This document shows positions 1 through 5,606 of a DNA stretch of 11,424 nt, in pieces. Source of the stretch: an uncultured Collinsella sp. GTDB lineage: Bacteria; Actinomycetota; Coriobacteriia; Coriobacteriales; Coriobacteriaceae. The notes under the pieces are model-generated. The model ran no database searches. It was not told the DNA's origin and saw nothing but the letters and a program-made list of their open reading frames with translations. How positions within the stretch are numbered: position 1 is the stretch's first letter; the number at the start of each line of letters is the position of its first letter. Made by a program: the position numbers and the translations under genes. The DNA lies in contig CABUZK010000053.1 in the NCBI GenBank assembly GCA_902496115.1, positions 1 to 11,424 on the forward strand. Reading direction: 5' to 3'.

Positions 1-62
1 CCCCGCCAGGATGGCGATGCGGGGCAACACCTATACTCGCAGGACGGCGCTTTCTGCCCTAT

Positions 63-100
63 AGTGTTTGGTGAGCAATATCGTTCAATTTTGAAACACT
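63..100. promoter_or_regulatory. Inverted repeat upstream of the Fis-type regulator
   Basis: Two perfect 7-bp arms, AGTGTTT at 63-69 and AAACACT at 94-100, enclose an AT-rich centre. A second small palindrome, TTCAA-TT-TTGAA, lies at 84-95. The structure ends about 50 bases before the regulator start, a usual place for an operator. Calling it an autoregulatory site is inference. No convincing -35/-10 pair could be fixed here: TATACT at 32-37 and TATAGT at 60-65 have no good -35 partner. Confidence 0.35.
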
Positions 101-151
101 CGGTCGTGCGACCGTCGGCGGTTGCACGTCGCTGCGGACAGGGGGCAAATC

Positions 152-1369
152 ATGGATAGCGATGCCAAGCTGAACATCTTGACCGATGCCCTAGCTGCTG
201 CCGGGGCCTCGGCATTGGCTATCGATGCGCGTGCGGCCGTCGCGATCTCGACCATGAATGACGCGGCGCTTGAGCGGGATGTGGCGGCTTTTGTCGCTGA
301 GCGTCTCGACCGTATAGGAGACGGCGCGCGTCTGGTTATGGGGCGTGCGGGTACGCGCCTGAGCCTGACCGTTCGCCCCATCGACAAAGAGGGCGGGGGG
401 CTTTGGGTCGTCGTGGTCCGCGAGGTGCGCGGTGCCGCGGCGCATGCGGGCATCGAGTGGCTCAACGCCGACGAGGTTGAGGCCCGCTACGAATCGAGCG
501 CGTACGGCATCGTTGAGGGGGCGGCCTCGATGGCTGCGCCGGTTGCAGAGAGTTACGCGCGCGGTGTGCCCCTTATGCTCGAGGGCGAGCTGGGAGCGGG
601 TCAGGTCGAGATCGCCAAGCGCCTCTATCTGGACGGTCCTTTTGCCGGTCAGCCCTTTGTTTCCGTTGCGCTCGATGAGCTCACCGAGCGCGGTTGGCGC
701 CATGTGCTCAAAAGCGCCGAATCGCCGTTGTTCCAAATGGGGCTGACCCTTTGCATTGAGGGCTGGAATGCGGTTGGCCCCCAGCGCCTCCGCGAGCTGG
801 TCTCCACGATGACCGACACCGCGTTGGCGACGCGCTGCCATGTGGTGCTGACAGCGAATGACATGCCGGGCGGCGGCGAAAGTGATCAAGCCGCGTTTGT
901 GACCGAGCGCTTCGCCTGTGCGGTGAGCGTGGCGCCGGCAGTCGCCGAGCAGGGAGCCGCGTCGACGAAGGTTGCGCGCTATTTGGAATATCTCGCTGAT
1001 GCATTTGAGACGGCAGCACCCACGCTGTCTGCCGCGGCGACGAAGACGCTCGATGCTTACCGCTGGCCGCGCAATTATCTGCAGCTTCGCGAGGTCTCGG
1101 AACGACTGTATATATTGGCGGGGACGGGCACGGTGGACCGCGCTGTGGCGGAGGAAGTGCTCGCCCAAGAGGACGTGATTAAGACCGCAACCTTTGGCGC
1201 CCCGACGCTCGAAAGTGACCTGTATATCCTGCGACCGCTGGCCGATACCGAGCGAGATATCGCGCATCTGGTTGTAGACCATCTCCACGGCAACCGAACC
1301 CGTGCGGCGGAGGTGCTGGGCATAAGCCGTACAACGCTGTGGCGCTTGCTGAAGGACGATGACCGTTGA
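152..1369 (+). CDS. Fis-type HTH regulator with degenerate sigma-54-activator AAA+ core
   Basis: A 405-residue cytoplasmic transcription factor laid out like a bacterial enhancer-binding protein. Residues 1 to about 110 may form a PAS-like sensor (beta-rich stretch around 70-92). Residues about 115-340 resemble the AAA+ domain: GELGAGQV at 145-152 stands where Walker A should be, LTLCIEG at 198-204 at the Walker B position, and YRWPRNYLQLREV at 303-315 matches the WPGNvReL segment of the C-terminal lid. Residues 363-401 are a clear Fis-type HTH (GNRTRAAEVLGISRTTLW). The ATPase looks dead: the Walker A Lys-Thr/Ser is Gln-Val, the Walker B Asp-Glu is Glu-Gly, and the GAFTGA sigma-54 contact loop is missing, because only about 45 residues separate the two Walker positions. 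It is therefore unlikely to activate sigma-54 and more likely a DNA-binding regulator acting on another holoenzyme, in the way TyrR or R. capsulatus NtrC do. ATG 152 was chosen over TTG 122 because a purine-rich ribosome site (AGGGGG, 140-145) lies 6 bases upstream. Target and ligand are unknown. Confidence 0.82.
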   Translation: MDSDAKLNILTDALAAAGASALAIDARAAVAISTMNDAALERDVAAFVAERLDRIGDGARLVMGRAGTRLSLTVRPIDKEGGGLWVVVVREVRGAAAHAGIEWLNADEVEARYESSAYGIVEGAASMAAPVAESYARGVPLMLEGELGAGQVEIAKRLYLDGPFAGQPFVSVALDELTERGWRHVLKSAESPLFQMGLTLCIEGWNAVGPQRLRELVSTMTDTALATRCHVVLTANDMPGGGESDQAAFVTERFACAVSVAPAVAEQGAASTKVARYLEYLADAFETAAPTLSAAATKTLDAYRWPRNYLQLREVSERLYILAGTGTVDRAVAEEVLAQEDVIKTATFGAPTLESDLYILRPLADTERDIAHLVVDHLHGNRTRAAEVLGISRTTLWRLLKDDDR

Positions 1370-1453
1370 GCGAGGCGCCCGTGACCGCGCGCGACGCGTG
1401 TGCTACAGTCCAAAGCGTTATTGTTTCGATTTGGTTACGGCGTGCGAGGGCAT

Positions 1454-2029
1454 ATGGCTGAGACTTCAAAACCGAGCCGCAGAAGGCGGAGTGCCGCGCC
1501 GGTCAACCGACGCACGACATCGGTGACGTGGGGTAAACACGCCTCGGGGTTTGATGGCTCGTTCAAGCGCACTAAATACGGCTATCCTTCGGCAAGCGCC
1601 CGCTTGGCAATGCAGGCAGAGTCCTCGCTGTGGGGCCGCAAACGCGTGGTGGGCTCAAAGCTCAAGCACGACGGAACGCTCGGCTACATCAGCCGCGGGG
1701 CGGCTCGCCGCAGCGGGCTCAATCCCGCCGGCTGGCATCGCTACGTGCCGATCGTGGCCGCCGTTGCAGTGATCGTCATCGCACTCGCTGCGCTTGGCTA
1801 TGCCGGCGGTGGCGCCAACTTGGACGCAGTGTTTAAATCGCCCGAGCTCGCGCATGCAGGCACAGAAGTTGTCGAGGGCGCTCAGACCCAGACGGGCGTC
1901 GCACCCCAGCGCGGCATCGTCGCGGCGGCCTCCACCATCGCAGATGCTCAAAAGGACGAGGACGAACAAGGCGACGACGTCGATGCGAATCAGACGAGCG
2001 AAACGGCAACAACTCCATCGGCGGGATAA
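1454..2029 (+). CDS. Conserved-looking single-pass membrane protein, function unknown
   Basis: A 191-residue protein I do not recognise. Residues 1-20 are strongly basic (SRRRRSAAPVNRR), residues 21-96 are polar and basic with several Trp, Tyr and Gly, residues 97-117 form one hydrophobic membrane helix (YVPIVAAVAVIVIALAALGY), and residues 120-191 are a low-complexity Ala/Thr/acidic tail with KDEDEQGDDVD at 167-177. The charge pattern predicts the basic N-terminal part in the cytoplasm and the acidic tail outside. ATG 1454 is preferred to the upstream in-frame GTG 1400 because a GAGG ribosome site ends 4 bases before it; the GTG would add 18 residues. It follows the Fis-type regulator on the same strand after 84 bases with no terminator visible, so the two may be co-transcribed; a functional link is only inference. 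Confidence 0.7.
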   Translation: MAETSKPSRRRRSAAPVNRRTTSVTWGKHASGFDGSFKRTKYGYPSASARLAMQAESSLWGRKRVVGSKLKHDGTLGYISRGAARRSGLNPAGWHRYVPIVAAVAVIVIALAALGYAGGGANLDAVFKSPELAHAGTEVVEGAQTQTGVAPQRGIVAAASTIADAQKDEDEQGDDVDANQTSETATTPSAG

Positions 2030-2035
2030 GCTGCG

Positions 2036-2080
2036 AGTGGGGTAGCTAAAATAGCCCCGTCCCAAATTAGCCACCCCGCT
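2036..2080. terminator. Possible hairpin terminator between convergent genes
   Basis: Bases 2036-2049 and 2067-2080 can pair over 14 positions with one A/C mismatch (2044/2072) and one wobble, leaving a 17-base loop. It sits between the stop of the membrane-protein gene on the + strand and the stop of the nitroreductase on the - strand, where a bidirectional terminator is expected. Neither side has a clear T-run, so termination is uncertain. The 5' half can alternatively fold locally as GGGG 2039-2042 with CCCC 2055-2058. Confidence 0.35.
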
Positions 2081-2092
2081 GACGCTCCTGGG

Positions 2093-2614
2093 TTACCTTA
2101 CGTAGATGATGTTGTCGCGGCGCGGCTTTGCCTCGGGTAGCGTGTCCTCGGCGTAGCCAAGAATGCAGTTACCGACACCGCGCAGGCTGCCGTCGGCGGG
2201 CAGGCCCCAGCTGGCCAGCAGCTCCAGGCCCTCGGGCGAGTCAAAGACCTCATGCGCGCGGTGAATCCAGCACGAATCGACACCCAGTGCATAGGCGGCG
2301 TTGAGCAAGTTGCCCATGGCGAGCGAGCCGTCTTCCAGATGGGTGGGCACGCTGCGGTCAACCAGCACCACCACAACGGTCTTGGCACCGTAGAAGGGGT
2401 CGCCGTTGCTGCCCATGACCTGGGCGTTGAGCTGTGAGAGACGCTCGACGGTCGCGGGGTCGGTGACGGCGACAAATGTCACCGGCTGGCGGCCCATGCC
2501 GCTCGGTGCATATTGGCCGGCTTCGATAATACGTGCAAGCTTTTCGGCCTCGACGGGACGATCGCTGTAGTTGCGGCAGCTGCGGCGGTGAATGAGTGCT
2601 TCGATAGTCTCCAT
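2093..2614 (-). CDS. Nitroreductase-family FMN oxidoreductase
   Basis: A 173-residue soluble flavoprotein of the nitroreductase family, which binds FMN as a homodimer and uses NAD(P)H to reduce nitroaromatics, quinones or flavins. Seen: the N-terminal FMN phosphate-binding segment IHRRSCRNYSDRPV at 8-21, APSGMGRQP at 36-44, the central helix LAMGNLLNAAYALGVDSCWI at 98-117, and the C-terminal GVGNCILGYAE (146-156) with the basic AKPRRDNIIYV tail. The length fits the short single-domain branch; no ferredoxin or other fused domain is present. ATG 2614 is chosen because AAGGAG lies 5 bases upstream and the protein then begins METIEALIHRR as usual in the family; an upstream in-frame extension to 2710 has no family similarity. 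It is a single gene with its own promoter candidate. The physiological substrate cannot be told from sequence. Confidence 0.9.
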   Translation of the reverse strand: METIEALIHRRSCRNYSDRPVEAEKLARIIEAGQYAPSGMGRQPVTFVAVTDPATVERLSQLNAQVMGSNGDPFYGAKTVVVVLVDRSVPTHLEDGSLAMGNLLNAAYALGVDSCWIHRAHEVFDSPEGLELLASWGLPADGSLRGVGNCILGYAEDTLPEAKPRRDNIIYVR

Positions 2615-2725
2615 GGTGTCTCCTTGCGGTGGCGTTGCAGATGCCCCGTTCATACCCGTCGGGCTCAAACGATAGACGGTCAATTGCCCGGCCAAAAGGA
2701 TAGATTCCAATTGGGAAAGTAGGTT

Positions 2726-2754
2726 TGCATAAAAGTACCTTCAGAATGTGACAA
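2726..2754 (-). promoter_or_regulatory. Candidate promoter of the nitroreductase gene
   Basis: Read on the - strand, TTGTCA (2749-2754, five of six matches to the -35 consensus) is followed after 17 bases by TATGCA (2726-2731, three of six). Transcription would begin near 2719 and give a leader of about 105 bases. The -10 is weak, so this is a candidate only. The rest of 2615-2908 (294 bases) has no credible gene; it is AT-rich in its right half and holds the repeat structures listed separately. Confidence 0.35.
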
Positions 2755-2834
2755 ACAAATGGGATGGTTAAACGTTTTATCCCGTCTACCCTGCGGTTTT
2801 TTACCACTTGCCTAAATGACAAACGCATAACCTC

Positions 2835-2872
2835 TGATAAAGGTTTTACTAAAGGAGTACCAACGTTTATCA
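2835..2872. repeat. Inverted repeat in the leader of the 96-residue orphan gene
   Basis: TGATAAAGGTT at 2835-2845 and AACGTTTATCA at 2862-2872 are reverse complements at 10 of 11 positions. The 16-base loop contains AAAGGAG (2851-2857), a Shine-Dalgarno-like element. The arms are 36 bases or more before the chosen start codon. It could be a protein-binding operator or an RNA hairpin presenting an alternative ribosome site; nothing here decides between these. Confidence 0.45.
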
Positions 2873-2908
2873 ATGCGCCGTGGTGGCGCCGGGCCAGGAG
2901 GTAACATC

Positions 2909-3199
2909 ATGTTCCAGGCTGGAGATGTCGTCGAGACCGATTTCGAAGGATTTCTGAAGCTGCTGCGTTCCAAGACGCGCGCTTTCGTGTCGATCAACGA
3001 TCACGAGTACTACATCACGCACACCGATGGCTATTGGCGTGTTCAGGATTGCGAGGCCCTCAACGACAAGGGCCACTTTACTGACTGTTCTGAGTTGGTC
3101 AACACGGTCTGCGAGGTCGTCGAGCTGCCGTGGATTGCCGGCAAGAGCCTGCATGACAGCTTCTCGGGCGCTACGGTCTATGAGGCCGTCGCCGCTTAA
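2909..3199 (+). CDS. Small orphan protein, 96 residues, function unknown
   Basis: I do not recognise this family. The protein is acidic, has no signal peptide or membrane helix and is probably cytoplasmic. It reads as a compact alpha/beta domain: helix-like DFEGFLKLLRS (11-21), a strand-rich centre with HEYYITHTDGYWRVQDC (32-48), then a Cys-containing helix (DCSELVNTVCEVVELPW, 59-75). Three cysteines sit at 48, 60 and 68; they do not form an obvious metal-binding spacing. ATG 2909 is secure, with AGGAGGT at 2896-2902 and a 6-base spacer. An in-frame ATG at 2873 would add 12 Gly/Arg-rich residues but has only a distant ribosome site. The gene is a single unit: a long AT-rich leader upstream and a strong terminator 27 bases after the stop. 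That private, well-signalled unit argues for a real, well-expressed gene. Confidence 0.75.
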   Translation: MFQAGDVVETDFEGFLKLLRSKTRAFVSINDHEYYITHTDGYWRVQDCEALNDKGHFTDCSELVNTVCEVVELPWIAGKSLHDSFSGATVYEAVAA

Positions 3200-3225
3200 C
3201 AGGCAATAAAACCCGATTTTCACGT

Positions 3226-3261
3226 GACCGCTGGCGCCGCCCCCGCGCCGGCGGTCTTTTT
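3226..3261 (+). terminator. Strong intrinsic terminator
   Basis: Bases 3226-3237 and 3245-3256 pair over 12 positions (GACCGC... with ...GCGGTC, one G-T wobble) around a 7-base C-rich loop, followed at once by TTTTT at 3257-3261. It closes the 96-residue orphan gene and insulates the marR promoter downstream. Confidence 0.9.
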
Positions 3262-3304
3262 CTGCCGATAGGCCATAAAAATGCACGCATTTGCGGAGAG
3301 CCTG

Positions 3305-3333
3305 TTGACGATAGTCAAAACTCGGACTAATCT
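3305..3333 (+). promoter_or_regulatory. Promoter of the marR-ABC exporter operon
   Basis: TTGACG at 3305-3310 (five of six) and TAATCT at 3328-3333 are separated by exactly 17 bases. Transcription would begin near 3340, leaving a leader of about 40 bases before marR. The -35 is embedded in the perfect inverted repeat TTGAC-GATA-GTCAA (3305-3318). Confidence 0.6.
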
Positions 3334-3366
3334 AGAGACACATAATTGGTCAAAAATCGGACAATT
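3312..3366. promoter_or_regulatory. Paired direct-repeat operator of the marR operon
   Basis: Two copies of a 20-bp element, 3312-3331 and 3347-3366, match at 16 of 20 positions and share TCAAAA(C/A)TCGGAC almost exactly. The first copy fills the promoter spacer up to the -10; the second lies just beyond the start point. A bound protein would block both polymerase binding and escape. The second copy is also framed by the 5-bp inverted arms AATTG (3344-3348) and CAATT (3362-3366). The MarR protein encoded next is the natural candidate ligand by analogy with autoregulated mar/emr systems; that is inference. Confidence 0.6.
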
Positions 3367-3380
3367 GAATGGTGGGATAG

Positions 3381-3881
3381 ATGAATAGTGCGGTTACGCT
3401 GGTCGACTTCGATCGGTTGCTCAATGGACTCGACCATATCTATTCGGAGTTCTCGCGCGCCTGCGGCCTTTCGGACTGCGCCTATTGGATGCTCGTCGAC
3501 ACTAGCACGGCGGGCGGCAGTATTGCCGTAAGCCGTCTGACAAGCGAATGGTTCTACAGCAAGCAGACCATCAACTCGGCAATTAAAACCTTGACGGCGC
3601 GGGGCTTCGCAACGTTGGGGTTTGCCGAAGGCAGTCGTAAGAACAAGGTTGTGAGTCTGACCGAAGAGGGCAGGCGATTTGCCGAGCGTTATGCGCTGCC
3701 GGCACTCAAGGCCGAGCAGCGAGCCTTTGGCGCGCTTGAGCCATGTGAGCAGCGCGAGATTATGCGCTTGATCGGCAAATTCTCTCAGGTGCTCGGCGAT
3801 GAGTGCGATGCCTTTAAGCAGCATATCGCTGCCGAGAGCCAAGCCGAGAATCAAGGTGAGGGGGAGTCGTGCGACTGTTAA
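3381..3881 (+). CDS. MarR-family winged-helix regulator of the exporter operon
   Basis: A 166-residue cytoplasmic regulator, near the usual MarR length. Residues 1-45 give the N-terminal dimerisation helix and first helices; the winged HTH covers about 46-96, with the recognition helix in YSKQTINSAIKTLTARGF (59-76) and the wing in EGSRKNKVVSLTEEG (83-97). Residues 104-152 form the long C-terminal helices of the dimer interface, and a polar tail with CDC ends the protein. MarR proteins bind DNA as dimers and are usually released by small aromatic or lipophilic ligands. The gene overlaps the following ABC gene by 13 bases, so regulator and transporter are made from one message. ATG 3381 follows a modest GGTGGG ribosome site (3371-3376). 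Repression of its own promoter through the 3312-3366 repeats is the likely circuit. The terminal cysteines hint at redox sensing, but weakly. Confidence 0.88.
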   Translation: MNSAVTLVDFDRLLNGLDHIYSEFSRACGLSDCAYWMLVDTSTAGGSIAVSRLTSEWFYSKQTINSAIKTLTARGFATLGFAEGSRKNKVVSLTEEGRRFAERYALPALKAEQRAFGALEPCEQREIMRLIGKFSQVLGDECDAFKQHIAAESQAENQGEGESCDC

Positions 3882-5605
3882 TGAGGTTTTTGAAGCCCTA
3901 TCGAGGGCTTGTCGCAGTGACGCTGCTGGTGCTGCTGGTGGATAACGTCGGTACGCTGCTGGTTCCCACGATGCTGGCGAACATGGTCAACACCGGTATT
4001 ACCACGGGCGATATCGACTACATTTTACGCAACGGCCTATACATGTTTATCGCGACCAGCATGGCTAGCGGCGGCACGGTGCTGGGCTGCTATCTTTCGG
4101 CGCGCCTGGCCGCCAACGTGGCTTGCGATATCCGCAATGCCGTGTACGACAAATCGCTCGAGCTCGCGGCCAGCGATTTTGAGCGCTTTGGCACCGGATC
4201 GATGATCACGCGCTCGCTCAACGACATCAACGTGATTCAGCAGGCGATTCTGCAGACGATTCAGCTGGTGCTGCCCGTGCCGTTTTTGGCTGTGGCGGGC
4301 ATCATCTTCGCCTGGTTTATCGATCCCGCCATGGGCACGCTTCTGGGCGTAGTCGTTGCGATTGTGCTGGTGGCGGCGGTCTTTACGGTTGCCAACGCGG
4401 CGCCGATTTTTATGCGCCTACAGGGCTTTATCGACCGCATGAACGTGGTGCTGCGCGAGAATATTGTGGGCGTGCGCGTCATCCGTGCGTTTAACAAGGA
4501 GCGCCACGAGGAACGGCGTCTGGACGAGGTGTTTAGCGAATACGCCGCCAACGCCATCAAAGTCAACCACCTGTTTGTGGGCCTCGACAGCTCAAGCTTC
4601 TTTTTGATGAACATCGCCGAGGTGGCGGTGCTGTGGGTGGGCGGCAACCGCGTAGGCGCCCACGCCATGCAGATTGCGAGTATCTCGGCGGTGCTGGAGT
4701 ATGCAATTCTGATCCTGTTCTTTGTGATGATGGCCCAGATGGTGGTGCTGACGCTTCCGCGTGCTGCCGCGTGCCTGAACCGTGCGCAGCAGGTGTTGGA
4801 GATTGAGCCGAGCATCGTCGATGGCGAGCGCACGCTGGATGACGGGGCGCGCGAGCCCCAAGACGAAGCCGATGCGGTGGCTGTGTTCGACCACATGTCG
4901 TTTCGCTTTGACGATGCCGACGAGGACACCCTGTGCGACCTGAGCTTTGCCTGCCGTCGCGGTCAGACGACTGCGATCGTTGGCTCGACAGGCTCGGGCA
5001 AATCGACGGTGGCAAAGCTTCTGCTGCGCTTCCACGATGCCACCAAGGGCTCCATTCGCCTGAATGGTGTGGACCTGCGCGAGCTTACGCAAGATGAAAT
5101 CCGCGGGCGCATTGCCTATGTGCCGCAGAAGGCGTGGCTGTTCTCGGGCACGGTGGCGAGCAACCTTCGCTTTGGTAACGAAGGCGCGACCGAGGGCGAC
5201 ATGCTTCACGCGCTTGAGGTTGCCCAGAGCACCTTTGTACTCGACCAACCGCAGGGGCTCGATACCCCGGTTGCCCAGGGCGGTACGAACTTTTCGGGCG
5301 GCCAGCGCCAGCGCCTGGCCATTGCTCGCGCGCTCATGAAGCGCGCCGACCTGTATATCTTCGACGATAGTTTTTCGGCCCTGGACTTTAAGACCGATGC
5401 GGCCCTGCGCCATGCGCTGCAGGACGAGACGCGCGACGCCGCGGTGCTCATCATCGCGCAGCGCATCTCGACTATTTTGCATGCCGACCAGATCGTTGTG
5501 CTCAAGGACGGCGAGGTCGTGGGCTTGGGCACGCATGGCGAGCTTATGGAAACCTGCGAGGTGTACCGCGCCATCGCGGAATCGCAAATGAAGGGAGGTG
5601 AGTAG
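3869..5605 (+). CDS. ABC exporter half-transporter with degenerate nucleotide site
   Basis: A 578-residue type-IV (exporter fold) half-transporter: membrane domain about 10-310 with six predicted helices (clear ones near 14-34, 56-77, 134-151, 155-175, 245-259 and 276-296), then an ATPase domain about 337-578. Seen motifs: Walker A GSTGSGKST (372-380), Q-loop Gln420, signature FSGGQ (475-479), Walker B LYIFDD (495-500), D-loop SALD (503-506). Two catalytic residues deviate: the Glu after the Walker B Asp is Asp500, and the H-loop His is Gln531 (IIAQRIST). This is the usual picture for the impaired subunit of heterodimeric exporters such as TM287/288, LmrCD and BmrCD. Its partner is the next gene. 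Start: GTG 3869, overlapping marR by 13 bases, with AGGTGAG 7 bases upstream; ATG 3881, which shares the last base of the marR stop, is an alternative four codons later. Substrate probably lipophilic drugs or lipids; not fixed by sequence. Confidence 0.93.
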   Translation: MRLLMRFLKPYRGLVAVTLLVLLVDNVGTLLVPTMLANMVNTGITTGDIDYILRNGLYMFIATSMASGGTVLGCYLSARLAANVACDIRNAVYDKSLELAASDFERFGTGSMITRSLNDINVIQQAILQTIQLVLPVPFLAVAGIIFAWFIDPAMGTLLGVVVAIVLVAAVFTVANAAPIFMRLQGFIDRMNVVLRENIVGVRVIRAFNKERHEERRLDEVFSEYAANAIKVNHLFVGLDSSSFFLMNIAEVAVLWVGGNRVGAHAMQIASISAVLEYAILILFFVMMAQMVVLTLPRAAACLNRAQQVLEIEPSIVDGERTLDDGAREPQDEADAVAVFDHMSFRFDDADEDTLCDLSFACRRGQTTAIVGSTGSGKSTVAKLLLRFHDATKGSIRLNGVDLRELTQDEIRGRIAYVPQKAWLFSGTVASNLRFGNEGATEGDMLHALEVAQSTFVLDQPQGLDTPVAQGGTNFSGGQRQRLAIARALMKRADLYIFDDSFSALDFKTDAALRHALQDETRDAAVLIIAQRISTILHADQIVVLKDGEVVGLGTHGELMETCEVYRAIAESQMKGGE

Positions 5606-5606
5606 C

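Noticed and set aside
1..24. Hairpin CCCCGC/GCGGGG as terminator of a gene to the left
   Set aside because: Arms of 6 bp with a 12-base gap and no T-run; it may equally be coding DNA cut by the window edge.
191..1288. Long open frame on the - strand opposite the Fis-type regulator
   Set aside because: It is a GC-rich antisense shadow: low-complexity Arg/His/Gly composition, no family motif, and the + strand protein has clear domains.
2093..2710. Longer nitroreductase starting at 2710
   Set aside because: The extra 32 residues are not like the family, while ATG 2614 has an ideal AAGGAG.
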